A stretch of DNA of 64,000 nt from Metarhizobium sp017305935 (GTDB lineage Bacteria > Pseudomonadota > Alphaproteobacteria > Rhizobiales > Rhizobiaceae), in contig NZ_JARRIR010000009.1 of NCBI RefSeq assembly GCF_029601685.1, positions 62,001-126,000 of the forward strand. Reading direction: 5' to 3'. The notes under the pieces are model-generated. The model was not told the DNA's origin. It saw only the letters and a list, made by a program, of their open reading frames with translations, and ran no database searches. How positions within the stretch are numbered: the stretch's first letter is position 1; the number at the start of each line of letters is the position of its first letter. Positions 9,309-17,365 of the stretch are shown one piece after another. The translations under genes were made by a program, and so were the position numbers.

Positions 9309-9338
9309 AGGGCTTTCTGGAAACGGAAAGCCCTTTTT
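9309..9338 (+). terminator. Terminator of the tRNA-Val transcript
   Basis: AGGGCTTTC (9309-9317) pairs with GAAAGCCCT (9326-9334), followed by TTTTT. Confidence 0.85.
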
Positions 9339-9707
9339 GCATTGTGGCCCACAGGCTCGGTGAACCTATCAATTGGGCGACAACCTTCCCGTCTCCCGTG
9401 CACGACCGCACCGCACGCCCTTATCCGCTCTTTGCACTTCAGTTCCTGGGCATGTCAGCTCCTTGGCATTGGGGCGAAAAATCGAAATGCTCACGCGAAG
9501 CTTCAAACATCCCCTTACAGTTCGCACGCATCGGTCGCTTACCGATGAAGCCGACGCTCCGACCGCCGCCGTAAAGTCTGCCATATGACGGATTTGCATA
9601 CCGTCGACCTAATTTCACCGTCCCCGATTTTCTGCGTTTGCCAAGATTTAATAATATCGACCAATAATCGCATACGTCACATTCAAATACATTTAAGAGG
9701 TCAAATA
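9339..9707. other. Non-coding stretch between tRNA-Val and the orphan gene
   Basis: No convincing gene is seen. Short frames here overlap one another on both strands, have no ribosome binding sites and no recognisable sequence. From about 9600 to 9707 the DNA becomes clearly AT-richer than its surroundings, which fits either a promoter for the gene at 9708 or foreign origin. Confidence 0.6.
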
Positions 9708-10415
9708 ATGTCGAGCATTCCTGCGCCGGAAATATTGTCCGATTTGGTGAAACATCTGGAACCTCATCAAAACACACTGCGAACGAAAAGCGAAAAATAC
9801 ATGGTGGTCCTTGCGACGCTCGCCAAGACAGCGCTGGCAAGCGGCCGCAAAACTGCCATACAAACGGGTCTGACCACTGCCGTCGCAGCAGCCGGGCTCA
9901 AAACAGGCGTGGCCATCGGCGTTGCCGGCGCCAGCGTTACGTTCGCCCCCATCGGCGCCGCATTGGCGCCCTGGTTTGTTCTGGCTGAAGCTGGCCGGGT
10001 CTCCACACGCGTCAACGGCTTCATCGACCTTCGCGATGACGCCAACAGGAGCGGGCCGAATTCCAACTCCGAAATGCAGTATGTTTGCAAATGCGGGAAA
10101 TGCGGGAAAAATATCGGATATATAGTCGATAAGGAGCATGCGCGATTTGCGCGCAAAGCGGTCTATGCAACACTTATCGGCCTTGTGGTTCTGCCGTTCA
10201 AGATTGTCCACTCAGTCGGCAAGAGCTTTGAGGCGGAAAGACCCAAGGAGATGACCAGTCGCGCCTTGGTGCAATCGGCGCTGACAGGATGCACGGTCGC
10301 TATCGCGACGATCTTCCAGCTTGTCGGCGACGGCACCGAAGAAGAGAACAAGGCAAAGGTCGTCGCAATCATCACAAGCAGCGACGGCTGGGCGGAAGTA
10401 AAAAGGCTGATATAA
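9708..10415 (+). CDS. Unrecognised protein with hydrophobic segments and a Cys cluster
   Basis: I do not recognise this 235-residue protein. ATG at 9708 follows AAGAGG by seven bases. Residues 1-50 are mixed and helical; 58-95 are glycine/alanine-rich and hydrophobic; 127-132 hold CKCGKC, a small metal-binding or redox-like knuckle; 151-165 and 190-208 are two further hydrophobic segments; the tail is acidic. A membrane protein with a soluble Cys-bearing loop is one reading. Base composition is AT-richer than its neighbours. It stands alone between tRNA-Val and an imperfect copy of the tRNA 3' end, so it may have been acquired horizontally. Confidence 0.75.
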   Translation: MSSIPAPEILSDLVKHLEPHQNTLRTKSEKYMVVLATLAKTALASGRKTAIQTGLTTAVAAAGLKTGVAIGVAGASVTFAPIGAALAPWFVLAEAGRVSTRVNGFIDLRDDANRSGPNSNSEMQYVCKCGKCGKNIGYIVDKEHARFARKAVYATLIGLVVLPFKIVHSVGKSFEAERPKEMTSRALVQSALTGCTVAIATIFQLVGDGTEEENKAKVVAIITSSDGWAEVKRLI

Positions 10416-10443
10416 GCGGGAGATCATCGCGTCCCCCGCATTT

Positions 10444-10458
10444 TCCCTGTCGCGCCCA
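10444..10458 (+). repeat. Right copy of the 15-bp tRNA-end repeat, possible att remnant
   Basis: TCCCTGTCGCGCCCA differs from the tRNA-Val 3' end by one base and lies 29 bp after the orphan gene. The remaining 10459-10646 stretch shows no gene. Confidence 0.5.
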
Positions 10459-10646
10459 AGCTGACGACAATCACCCGACCACGTCGCATGCATCCGAACG
10501 GGCTTCAGTCCGGTCGCCGCCCGCAGCCCATGCCCGGATGGATAAAGCCCGCAAGCTCCGAACAAGTCCGCCCTGCTATCGCTTGCCGTTACAGCCGCGT
10601 CCTGCGGCAGGAAACACGGGCAGACACTATCGCGGCGCGAGGCGAG

Positions 10647-11768
10647 ATGATCGTAGAGGCATTTCTTGAATGGGCGATGCAGGCGGGCGCCAGGGAGCGC
10701 ATCCGCGCCGCCGCCGCCATCGGCCGGGCATTTCTCAAGTCCCGCGTCACCCCCTGGGAGCGCGCCGCCGCCGGGCGGGCGTTGCAGGCGCTGGCGGCGG
10801 ACCGGTCGCCGGCGGTGCGCCAGTCGCTGGCCTATGCCATCGCCGACAGCCCGCAGGCGCCGCACGACGTCATCCTGACACTGGCCGCCGACGAACCCGA
10901 TATCGCCGCCGTCGTCATCCTGCGCTCGCCCGTCCTGACCGACATCGACCTCATCGACATCCTGGCGACGCGGCCGCTGGTGGCTCGCGCCCTGGTCGCC
11001 GCGCGGCCGAAACTTTCCGACGTCGTCGCTGCGACCATCGCCGAGACCGGCAGCGAATCGGAGCTGACCATTCTGCTCGAAAACGCCGACGCGGCGATCT
11101 CGAGCGTCGCGCTGCGCCGTATCGCCGAACGCATGCGCCAGGACGAGAATATCCGCATGCTACTCGCCGCCCGGCCCGATCTCGACATGGAAACCCGCGC
11201 CGGCCTCATCCTCGGCGACCGCTGGTCCACCGCCGAAGTCCCCGCAACGCTCGACCGCGCCATCGAAACCATGAACGAGACGGAGAGCGAATGGAAGCTC
11301 TTCGCGCCGCAGACCGCAGCCGCGCGCTCCGAGGCAGCACCGGCCGCCGCCGGCGACCTCGCGGGCGCGATCCTCGAGAATCGCAACCTCGCTCCCGCCC
11401 TGCTGCTCGACGCCATCTGCCGGCTACGCGTGGAAGAGGCTGCCGCCGCCATCTCGGCGCTGTCCGGCATGAGCGCCACCGGCGTCATGGCCATCCTGCA
11501 GCGCGGGCGTTTCCCGACGGTGCGCGCCCTGTTCGAATCGGCCGGGCTCGGCCGGGCGACCAGCACGCTGCTGGTCGAGGCGGCCCTGTTGTGGCGCGAG
11601 GCGGTGGATGTGCCGGAAGGAGACGCTGTCACCGATATCGCCGCTGCCTTGCGCGAAAAACTGGCATGCGCGGGCGCGCCAGCCGGCGCCGTCGACGACC
11701 TGCTGTCGCTTGCCGGCACAGTCGTCTCCACGAGCTCGACGCAAACCGCCACGCGAAAAGCCGCCTGA
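10647..11768 (+). CDS. DUF2336 domain-containing protein
   Basis: A 373-residue protein built of repeated alpha-helical hairpins. The N-terminus MIVEAFLEWAMQAGARERIR and the block SPAVRQSLAYAIADSPQAPH match the alphaproteobacterial DUF2336 family, whose HEAT-like repeats suggest a scaffold or protein-binding role. No catalytic motif is visible. ATG at 10647 is preferred because family similarity begins there, with GGCGAG just upstream; the frame extends to 10488 without similarity. The VanZ-like gene follows 143 bp later and they share a strong terminator at 12315. Confidence 0.85.
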   Translation: MIVEAFLEWAMQAGARERIRAAAAIGRAFLKSRVTPWERAAAGRALQALAADRSPAVRQSLAYAIADSPQAPHDVILTLAADEPDIAAVVILRSPVLTDIDLIDILATRPLVARALVAARPKLSDVVAATIAETGSESELTILLENADAAISSVALRRIAERMRQDENIRMLLAARPDLDMETRAGLILGDRWSTAEVPATLDRAIETMNETESEWKLFAPQTAAARSEAAPAAAGDLAGAILENRNLAPALLLDAICRLRVEEAAAAISALSGMSATGVMAILQRGRFPTVRALFESAGLGRATSTLLVEAALLWREAVDVPEGDAVTDIAAALREKLACAGAPAGAVDDLLSLAGTVVSTSSTQTATRKAA

Positions 11769-11911
11769 CGGCGACGCCACAGAATCGACACAGAAACCGG
11801 CGGATAAGGGAACAAGCCGCCCCGGACCTGTCTTGCCGCGTGTCGCGATCGAAAACCCCGCCGCAGCGCCGGCGCGGCCTGCCATAGAACCCGCGCCACG
11901 AGGTGATGACG

Positions 11912-12283
11912 ATGATCCGCAACCTGTTGAAATTCGCCCCGTGGCTCTGCCTGCTCGCCATTGTCTTCGCCACCGTCTCGCCGATCGGCTGGCGGCCGCA
12001 CGACCTGTTGCCGGTCGATGTCGACCGGGCGTTGGCCTTCCTGCTGCTGGGTGCGCTGTTCGTCCTCGCATATCCCCGCCATTTCGTGCTCTGCGCCGTA
12101 TTGCTGGTGGTCGGGGCCGGCGCCATCGAACTGCTCCAGCTTCTGTCTCCCAGCCGCCATGCCCATGTCGAGGATGCCGTGATCAAGGCGTTTGGCGCGG
12201 TGGCGGGTGTGCTGGTCGGACGTCTGGCAGCGCGGTTTTTCGGACTGGCGCAGGACGATAGGGCGGCACAGCCGGCGGAATAA
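11912..12283 (+). CDS. VanZ-like small membrane protein
   Basis: A 123-residue inner-membrane protein with four hydrophobic helices: APWLCLLAIVFATVSPIGW, ALAFLLLGALFVLAYP, FVLCAVLLVVGAGAIELLQL and VIKAFGAVAGVLVGRLAARF. The pattern matches VanZ-like proteins, with a conserved SPxxWRP-type segment, E-LLQ and HAHVEDAVIKAFG (the D-x-x-x-N/K-x-x-G motif). The biochemical role of such stand-alone proteins is not settled. ATG at 11912 has AGGTGA five bases upstream; GTG at 11903 and ATG at 11906 are alternatives. Confidence 0.75.
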   Translation: MIRNLLKFAPWLCLLAIVFATVSPIGWRPHDLLPVDVDRALAFLLLGALFVLAYPRHFVLCAVLLVVGAGAIELLQLLSPSRHAHVEDAVIKAFGAVAGVLVGRLAARFFGLAQDDRAAQPAE

Positions 12284-12314
12284 ACCCTTTTTCCGACAGA
12301 CACGGTTAACGTCG

Positions 12315-12348
12315 AACGGTGGAAAACGGCCTGTTTTCCACCGTTTTT
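12315..12348 (+). terminator. Strong intrinsic terminator after the VanZ-like gene
   Basis: A 13-bp perfect stem (AACGGTGGAAAAC at 12315-12327, complement at 12333-12345, 5-nt loop) runs into TTTTT. Confidence 0.9.
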
Positions 12349-12509
12349 CGTCCGAAGACGCCATTTTACGGTTATCGGCGCCGGAAGCATCCGCCGCGCG
12401 TAAAGATTGGATTCAAACTTTCCCGGTAATCTCCTGTTAGCTTTTGTTGGAATGGTCCACGGCGGCGCGTCTGGCCGCCCTCCCTCTTGTATTGCGTCAT
12501 GGGTTCCAA

Positions 12510-13553
12510 ATGCGTGCATCGGCCTTGACTGTCCTTCTCGTCGCCAGCCTCTCGGTGTCGGGCTGCTCCTCGCGCTCCGGCTCGGAGAGCCTGTCTTCCG
12601 CGCCCTCCCAGGAAAAGACCGGCGCCATCGTCGCACCGCCAGTGCCCTCGGCCAATGTCGGCGCAACGAGCGCGCAGACGGCGGCGGCGAACACGCCTGC
12701 GGAGCGGCTGGCCTGGGCCGCCGGCCCGAAATCCCCGACCGCCTTCTCGGCAACGCAGACGCTTGCCATGCCGCTGCCCTCGCAACGGCCGGTGCAGCAA
12801 CTGGCGGCGGTGAATTTTCCAGTCGACAAGGCGCCGGATGCCGGCCCGCGCGGGCGCATCTACGCCCATCGCTTCCGCGATGCCCATCCGATCAATTTCG
12901 GCTCGGCCTCGCCGCGCAACCACGCCGTCCACGGCGTCGACGTCTCGCGCTGGCAGGGCGATATCGACTGGTCGCGGCTGCGCACCCAGGGCGCCAACTT
13001 CGCCTATATCAAGGCCACCGACGGCGGCGACCACGTCGATCCGATGTTCCGCACCAATTGGAAAAGGGCCAAGGAAGCCGGCCTGAAGCGCGGCGCCTAT
13101 CACTTCTTCTACTGGTGCCGCACCGCCGGCGAGCAGGCCGAATGGTTCATCCGCAACGTGCCGCGCGACCCCGACGCCCTGCCGCCGGTCATCGACGTCG
13201 AATGGAACGGCGAATCGCGCTGCAAGAAGCGCCCCTCGCCCGAGAAGGTGCGCGAGAAGATGCAGGTCTTCATGGACATGCTGGAGCGCCACTACGGCAA
13301 GCGTCCGGTGATCTACACCGCGCCGGATTTCTACGAGGACAACCTGCAGGGCGCCTTCCAGGCTTACCCCTTCTGGCTGCGTTCCGTCGCCGCCCATCCG
13401 TCGAAAGTCTATCCGGGCCGCAAATGGGTCTTCTGGCAATATTCGGGCTCCGGCCTGTCGCATGGCGTCAAGGGCCGCATCGACCTCAACGTCTTCCGCG
13501 GCACCGAGGAGCAATGGCACCGCTGGGCCGGCACCGGCGGCGGCAACAGCTGA
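12510..13553 (+). CDS. GH25-family lysozyme, predicted lipoprotein
   Basis: A 347-residue protein with a lipoprotein signal (hydrophobic 5-17, lipobox VSGC with Cys19) and a low-complexity linker to about residue 130. A GH25 (1,4-beta-N-acetylmuramidase) domain follows: HGVDVSRWQGDIDW (Asp144), FAYIKATDG, GAYHFFYWC, and the catalytic pair in VIDVEW (Asp229, Glu231), ending with WQYSGSG and DLNVFRGT. It is expected to cleave the glycan backbone of peptidoglycan from a membrane-anchored position. ATG at 12510 begins the signal sequence; an in-frame extension to 12444 would spoil it. The 226 bp upstream contain the preceding terminator. Confidence 0.9.
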   Translation: MRASALTVLLVASLSVSGCSSRSGSESLSSAPSQEKTGAIVAPPVPSANVGATSAQTAAANTPAERLAWAAGPKSPTAFSATQTLAMPLPSQRPVQQLAAVNFPVDKAPDAGPRGRIYAHRFRDAHPINFGSASPRNHAVHGVDVSRWQGDIDWSRLRTQGANFAYIKATDGGDHVDPMFRTNWKRAKEAGLKRGAYHFFYWCRTAGEQAEWFIRNVPRDPDALPPVIDVEWNGESRCKKRPSPEKVREKMQVFMDMLERHYGKRPVIYTAPDFYEDNLQGAFQAYPFWLRSVAAHPSKVYPGRKWVFWQYSGSGLSHGVKGRIDLNVFRGTEEQWHRWAGTGGGNS

Positions 13554-13575
13554 TTGCCCCCTGTCCATGCCCATG

Positions 13576-13600
13576 ACGGCGGCCTCGGCCGCCGTTTTTT
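13576..13600 (+). terminator. Terminator of the GH25 gene
   Basis: ACGGCGGC (13576-13583) pairs with GCCGCCGT (13588-13595) over a 4-nt loop and is followed by TTTTTT. Confidence 0.9.
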
Positions 13601-13612
13601 CGTCCGGCCAAT

Positions 13613-13637
13613 AAAAAAGCCCCGCAGAAGCGAGGCT
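13613..13637 (-). terminator. Minus-strand terminator-like hairpin without an obvious gene
   Basis: AGCCCCGC (13618-13625) and GCGAGGCT (13630-13637) pair with one mismatch. On the minus strand the hairpin runs into six T (13618-13613). Confidence 0.6.
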
Positions 13638-13742
13638 TGAAGTTTTTGCGCTCCGGGGAAAACAGAGCAGCGCGCTTTCTATACTCTGGCTTTTTGCGTC
13701 CTCGTAGGTCGCTTTTGGCAAAACCGGTACGGTCTGAAAAAG

Positions 13743-13776
13743 AAACCCGCGCTTTTCATCGGGAAAAGCCGGGTTT
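13743..13776 (-). terminator. Second minus-strand terminator-like hairpin
   Basis: AAACCCG plus GCTTTTC (13743-13757, one bulged C) pair with GAAAAGC plus CGGGTTT (13763-13776): 14 bp around a 5-nt loop. On the minus strand it is followed by TTTCTTTTTC. The 13638-13984 gap has no supportable protein gene, so an untranslated minus-strand transcript is possible; alternatively it is a leader hairpin of the HupE-type gene on the plus strand. Confidence 0.6.
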
Positions 13777-13984
13777 CGAGGATCCGAAGTTGCGCGAACT
13801 CGATACGCATCGCGCTTGCCCACCAGAATGCCAGCCAGCCGTTAACGGAATGCAAAGGCGCGACACCAGCTTTGCCCAACCATTTTTAGGACCGCATCGG
13901 CATGCGGCATTTTCTCCGCCGCGCCGATATGCCACAAATCATCGCCGAAGGGCTGCGGAAACGCCCGTTGCAAGAGGATCGAGC

Positions 13985-14587
13985 ATGGCCAGAAAATCGA
14001 TTGTTTCCCTGATTGCCGCGACCGCGGCGCTGATGACGCCGGCCGCGGCTTTCGCCCATACGGGCCTTGGGGAAACCGGCGGCCTCGTTCATGGCTTCAT
14101 GCATCCGGTCGGCGGCATCGACCATGTGCTGGCCATGGTGATGGTCGGCGTGCTCGCCGCTGAGATCGGTGGGCGGGCGCTGTGGCTGGTGCCGGCGACC
14201 TTCGTCGCGGTGATGGCACTCGGCGGCGCGCTGGGCGTGGCTGGCCTGCCCCTGCCCTTCTTCGAGATCGGCATCGCGCTCTCGGTCGTGGTCCTCGGAG
14301 GCATGGTCGCGCTCAGTCGCGAGACCTCGATGCTGGCGGCGGCCGGCATCGTCGGCCTGTTCGCCGTCTTCCACGGCTACGCCCATGGCGCGGAAATGCC
14401 GGCCGATGCCGACGGCCTTGCCTATGCGGGCGGTTTCATGGCCGCGACGGCCCTGCTGCATGCCGCCGGCATCGGCCTCGGCATGGCGGTTGCCCGCCTG
14501 AATACGGTGACCGGCCCGCTACTGGTGCGCTCCGCCGGCGCGCTCGCCGCCGTCGCCGGCCTCGGCCTTCTCGCCGGTACCCTCTGA
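13985..14587 (+). CDS. HupE/UreJ-family metal permease, candidate cobalt importer
   Basis: A 200-residue protein with a cleavable signal (residues 1-24, ending AAAFA-HTG) and about six membrane helices. The family signature HPVGGIDHVLAM lies at residues 40-51, with further histidines in VFHGYAHGAEMP. HupE/UreJ proteins transport nickel or cobalt. Here the gene abuts the cobalamin cluster (convergent, 7 bp from cobM), which suggests cobalt; that is context only. ATG at 13985 has AGAGGA seven bases upstream. No cobalamin-riboswitch B12 box was found in the 400 bp leader. Confidence 0.85.
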   Translation: MARKSIVSLIAATAALMTPAAAFAHTGLGETGGLVHGFMHPVGGIDHVLAMVMVGVLAAEIGGRALWLVPATFVAVMALGGALGVAGLPLPFFEIGIALSVVVLGGMVALSRETSMLAAAGIVGLFAVFHGYAHGAEMPADADGLAYAGGFMAATALLHAAGIGLGMAVARLNTVTGPLLVRSAGALAAVAGLGLLAGTL

Positions 14588-14594
14588 GCGGCGG

Positions 14595-15353
14595 TTACTG
14601 CCGGCCGCGAAAACGGCGCTGATAGGCGGGATCGTATAGCGCGCTCTCACGAAAATCGCGGGCCGCCAAGCCGGGGCCGACAAAAATCAGCGCCGTGCGC
14701 TCGATCGGATCGGCGGCGACCTTTTCGACGATATCGGCGAGCGTGCCGCGCAGGATGCGCTCGTCCGGCCAGGAGGCCTTGACGACGATGGCGACCGGGC
14801 AATCCGCGCCATAAAGCGGCGTCAGTTCCGCCACCACCTGATCCAGCGCATGGATGGCGAGATGGATGGCGAGCGTGGAGCCGCTTGCCCCGAAGGCCTG
14901 CAGCGTTTCCGTGTTTGGCATCGGCGAGGCGCGGCCGGACACGCGGGTCAGAACCAGGCTCTGGGCGACCGAGGGAATGGTGAGTTCGCGCCCGAGCGCC
15001 GAGGCCGCCGCCGCAAAGGCCGGCACGCCCGGGGTCATCGTGTAATCGAGCCCGCTCTGCTGCAGGCGGCGGATTTGTTCGGCAACCGCGCTCCATACGG
15101 CGAGATCGCCCGAATGCAGCCGCGCGACATCCTCGCCGGCGGCAGCGGCCTTGACGAATTCCGCCGCGATCTCGTCCAGCGACATCGGCGCGGTATCGAC
15201 GATGCGCGCCCCCGGCGGGCAATAGGCCAAGAGCTCCGGCGACACCAGCGAACCGGCATAGAGGCAGACGGGGCATTTGCCGATGAGATCGCGGCCGCGA
15301 ACCGTGATGAGGTCGGCCGCACCTGGGCCTGCACCGATGAAATGCACTGTCAT
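14595..15353 (-). CDS. cobM: Precorrin-4 C11-methyltransferase
   Basis: A 252-residue SAM-dependent tetrapyrrole methyltransferase. The N-terminal glycine motif VHFIGAGPGAADLITVRG and the segment CLYAGSLVSPELLAYCP are diagnostic of CobM/CbiF. It methylates C-11 of precorrin-4 in the aerobic cobalamin pathway. It lies 19 bp downstream of cobL in the same orientation and is the last gene of the minus-strand cobL-cobM unit. cobE, which often neighbours these genes, is absent. Confidence 0.95.
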   Translation of the reverse strand: MTVHFIGAGPGAADLITVRGRDLIGKCPVCLYAGSLVSPELLAYCPPGARIVDTAPMSLDEIAAEFVKAAAAGEDVARLHSGDLAVWSAVAEQIRRLQQSGLDYTMTPGVPAFAAAASALGRELTIPSVAQSLVLTRVSGRASPMPNTETLQAFGASGSTLAIHLAIHALDQVVAELTPLYGADCPVAIVVKASWPDERILRGTLADIVEKVAADPIERTALIFVGPGLAARDFRESALYDPAYQRRFRGRQ

Positions 15354-15372
15354 AATGATATCCTCTTGAACC

Positions 15373-16596
15373 TCACGATGGCTTTCGCCACGTCCATTGC
15401 GTCACCGGCATGGCGGGCTTCCAGCCTGTCATCTGCCCGACCGGACCGGCGCGGGCGATATCGATGCGGATCAGACCGCCACCAAGCCGCGCATGGGCAG
15501 ACAATAGCACCGCCTCCATCTCCAACGTTACCGCATTGGCGACTAGCCGCCCTCCCGGCTTCACGCCGGCGATCGCCGCCTCGAACACCCCGTCCTCACT
15601 GCCGCCGCCGCCGATGAAGATCGCATCCGGAGCGGCAAGACTGGCCAGCGCCGAAGGCGCCACACCCTCGACTACCGTCAGGCCGGGCACACCGAAGGCG
15701 GTGGCATTCCGGCGAATGCGGGCGGCCCTTTCAGGCGATTGCTCGATGGCAATGGCGCGCATGGCGGGATCGCGCAGCATCCATTCGATGGCGATCGAAC
15801 CGGAGCCGCCGCCGATATCCCACAGCAGTTCGCCGCGCCGCGGCGACAGGGCCGACAGCGTCAGTGCCCGCACCTCGCGCTTGGTGATCTGGCCGTCATG
15901 CTCGAACAGGCTATCGTCCAGCCCCGGCGCCAGCGGCAGAATTCTCGCACCTTCTCCGGCGACGATCTCGACGCCGCAAACGTTGAGGGAATGGAACACG
16001 TCGCTGCCAAAAGCTTCGGCCACATGATGTGTCACCCGCTCCTGCGGCCCGCCGAGCGCTTCGAGAACCGTAAGCCGAGACTGACCGAAACCATTTTCCG
16101 TCAGCAGCGCCGCAAGCGCCGACGGCCCGTCGCTGTCCGACGTCAGCGCCAGCACGCGGCAACCGGGTTGCAGATGCGGGCGGATGAGATCGAGCGGACG
16201 GCCATGCAGCGACACGCATGCAACATCCTGCAACGGCCAGCCGAGCCGCGAGGCGGCAAGACTGAAGGAGGACGGCGCCGGCATCACCCGCATTTCCGAA
16301 GGGTCGATGCGCCGCGACAGCGTCGCGCCAACGCCGAAGAAGAAGGGATCGCCGGAGGCCAGCACCACGACCGGCTGGCCGCGCCGGGCGACGATTTCGT
16401 CCACCGAGCGTTCGAAGGGGCTGAGCCAGACATGACCTTCGCCCGTCAGCAATGATGCCGCCAGCTCCAGATGCCGCGCGCCGCCGAAGACAGTTGCGGC
16501 CCCCGCAATCGCCGCCTTCGCGGCGTCGCCGAGACCGTCTGGACCATCCTCGCCGATCCCGATAATGGTCAGCCATTGCATGGGAAGATCAGACAT
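15373..16596 (-). CDS. cobL: Precorrin-6Y C5,15-methyltransferase (decarboxylating)
   Basis: A 407-residue fusion of two methyltransferases. The CbiE-like half (residues 1-200, ITIIGIGEDG-type start, VLASGDPFFFGVGATL) is followed by the CbiT-like half (about 225-407) with the Rossmann motif LLWDIGGGSGSIAIEWML. CobL methylates C-5 and C-15 and decarboxylates the acetate at C-12. ATG at 16596 is used; an ATG five codons in (16581) is equally possible. The start codon overlaps the start codon of the divergent cobK. Confidence 0.95.
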   Translation of the reverse strand: MSDLPMQWLTIIGIGEDGPDGLGDAAKAAIAGAATVFGGARHLELAASLLTGEGHVWLSPFERSVDEIVARRGQPVVVLASGDPFFFGVGATLSRRIDPSEMRVMPAPSSFSLAASRLGWPLQDVACVSLHGRPLDLIRPHLQPGCRVLALTSDSDGPSALAALLTENGFGQSRLTVLEALGGPQERVTHHVAEAFGSDVFHSLNVCGVEIVAGEGARILPLAPGLDDSLFEHDGQITKREVRALTLSALSPRRGELLWDIGGGSGSIAIEWMLRDPAMRAIAIEQSPERAARIRRNATAFGVPGLTVVEGVAPSALASLAAPDAIFIGGGGSEDGVFEAAIAGVKPGGRLVANAVTLEMEAVLLSAHARLGGGLIRIDIARAGPVGQMTGWKPAMPVTQWTWRKPS

Positions 16597-17365
16597 GGCG
16601 GCGCATCGCATTCTTATCCTTGGCGGCACCACCGAAGCCCGCCAGCTCGCCGGGTTGTTGGCCGGAGATCCGCGCTACGACGCCACCCTGTCGCTCGCCG
16701 GCCGCACGGCCGAGCCCAAAGCCCTGCCATTGCCTGTGCGTAGCGGCGGTTTCGGCGGCGCCGACGGTCTGGCCGATTATCTGACGCGCGAAAACATCGA
16801 TTTGCTGGTCGACGCCACGCATCCCTTTGCGGTGCGTATTTCCGCCAATGCGGCCGAGGCTGCGGCGCGCGCGGGCACGCCGCTTTTCGCCCTGCGCCGC
16901 CCTGGCTGGGAGGAACGGGCCGGCGACCACTGGACGCGCGTGCCCGATCTCGAAGCGGCCGTCGATGCGCTGGGCGTCATCCCCCGCCGCGTCTTTCTCG
17001 CCATCGGCCGGCAGGAGGCGCATGTCTTCAACCGGACGCCGCACCATGCCTATCTGGTGCGCAGCGTCGATCCGGTCGATCCGCCGCTGACGGTGCCGGA
17101 TGCGCAGTACATCCTCTCCATCGGCCCCTTCGACGAGGCCGACGAGCGCGCTTTGCTGACGGACAAAAACATCGACGTCGTCGTCACCAAGAACAGCGGC
17201 GGTGAAGCGACCTATGCCAAGATCGCCGCCGCCCGCGCGCTGGGCATCGAGGTCGTGATGGTCGAGCGCCGGCATCCGGCCGCCGTTCCGGCCGTCGCGA
17301 CGGCCGAAGAAGCGCTCGACCGGATCGCTCACCTCTTGTCTCCGGCGATAAAGCGCGGCGTATAG
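16595..17365 (+). CDS. cobK: Precorrin-6A reductase
   Basis: A 256-residue NADPH-dependent reductase that turns precorrin-6A into precorrin-6B. The N-terminal nucleotide motif ILILGGTTEAR, then DATHPFAVRISANA and VVTKNSGGEATYAKI, are the CobK/CbiJ family blocks. It is the only cob gene here on the plus strand. Its ATG overlaps the cobL start on the other strand, and its last 37 bp overlap the 3' end of cobJ. GGGAAG seven bases upstream is a plausible ribosome binding site. Confidence 0.95.
   Translation: MAAHRILILGGTTEARQLAGLLAGDPRYDATLSLAGRTAEPKALPLPVRSGGFGGADGLADYLTRENIDLLVDATHPFAVRISANAAEAAARAGTPLFALRRPGWEERAGDHWTRVPDLEAAVDALGVIPRRVFLAIGRQEAHVFNRTPHHAYLVRSVDPVDPPLTVPDAQYILSIGPFDEADERALLTDKNIDVVVTKNSGGEATYAKIAAARALGIEVVMVERRHPAAVPAVATAEEALDRIAHLLSPAIKRGV

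Noticed and set aside
9339..9600. Several small frames on both strands after tRNA-Val
   Set aside because: Mutually overlapping, no ribosome binding sites, no recognisable sequence.
13679..13879. A 66-codon minus-strand frame in the gap before the HupE-type gene
   Set aside because: It runs through a terminator-like hairpin, has no ribosome binding site and shows no protein-like pattern.
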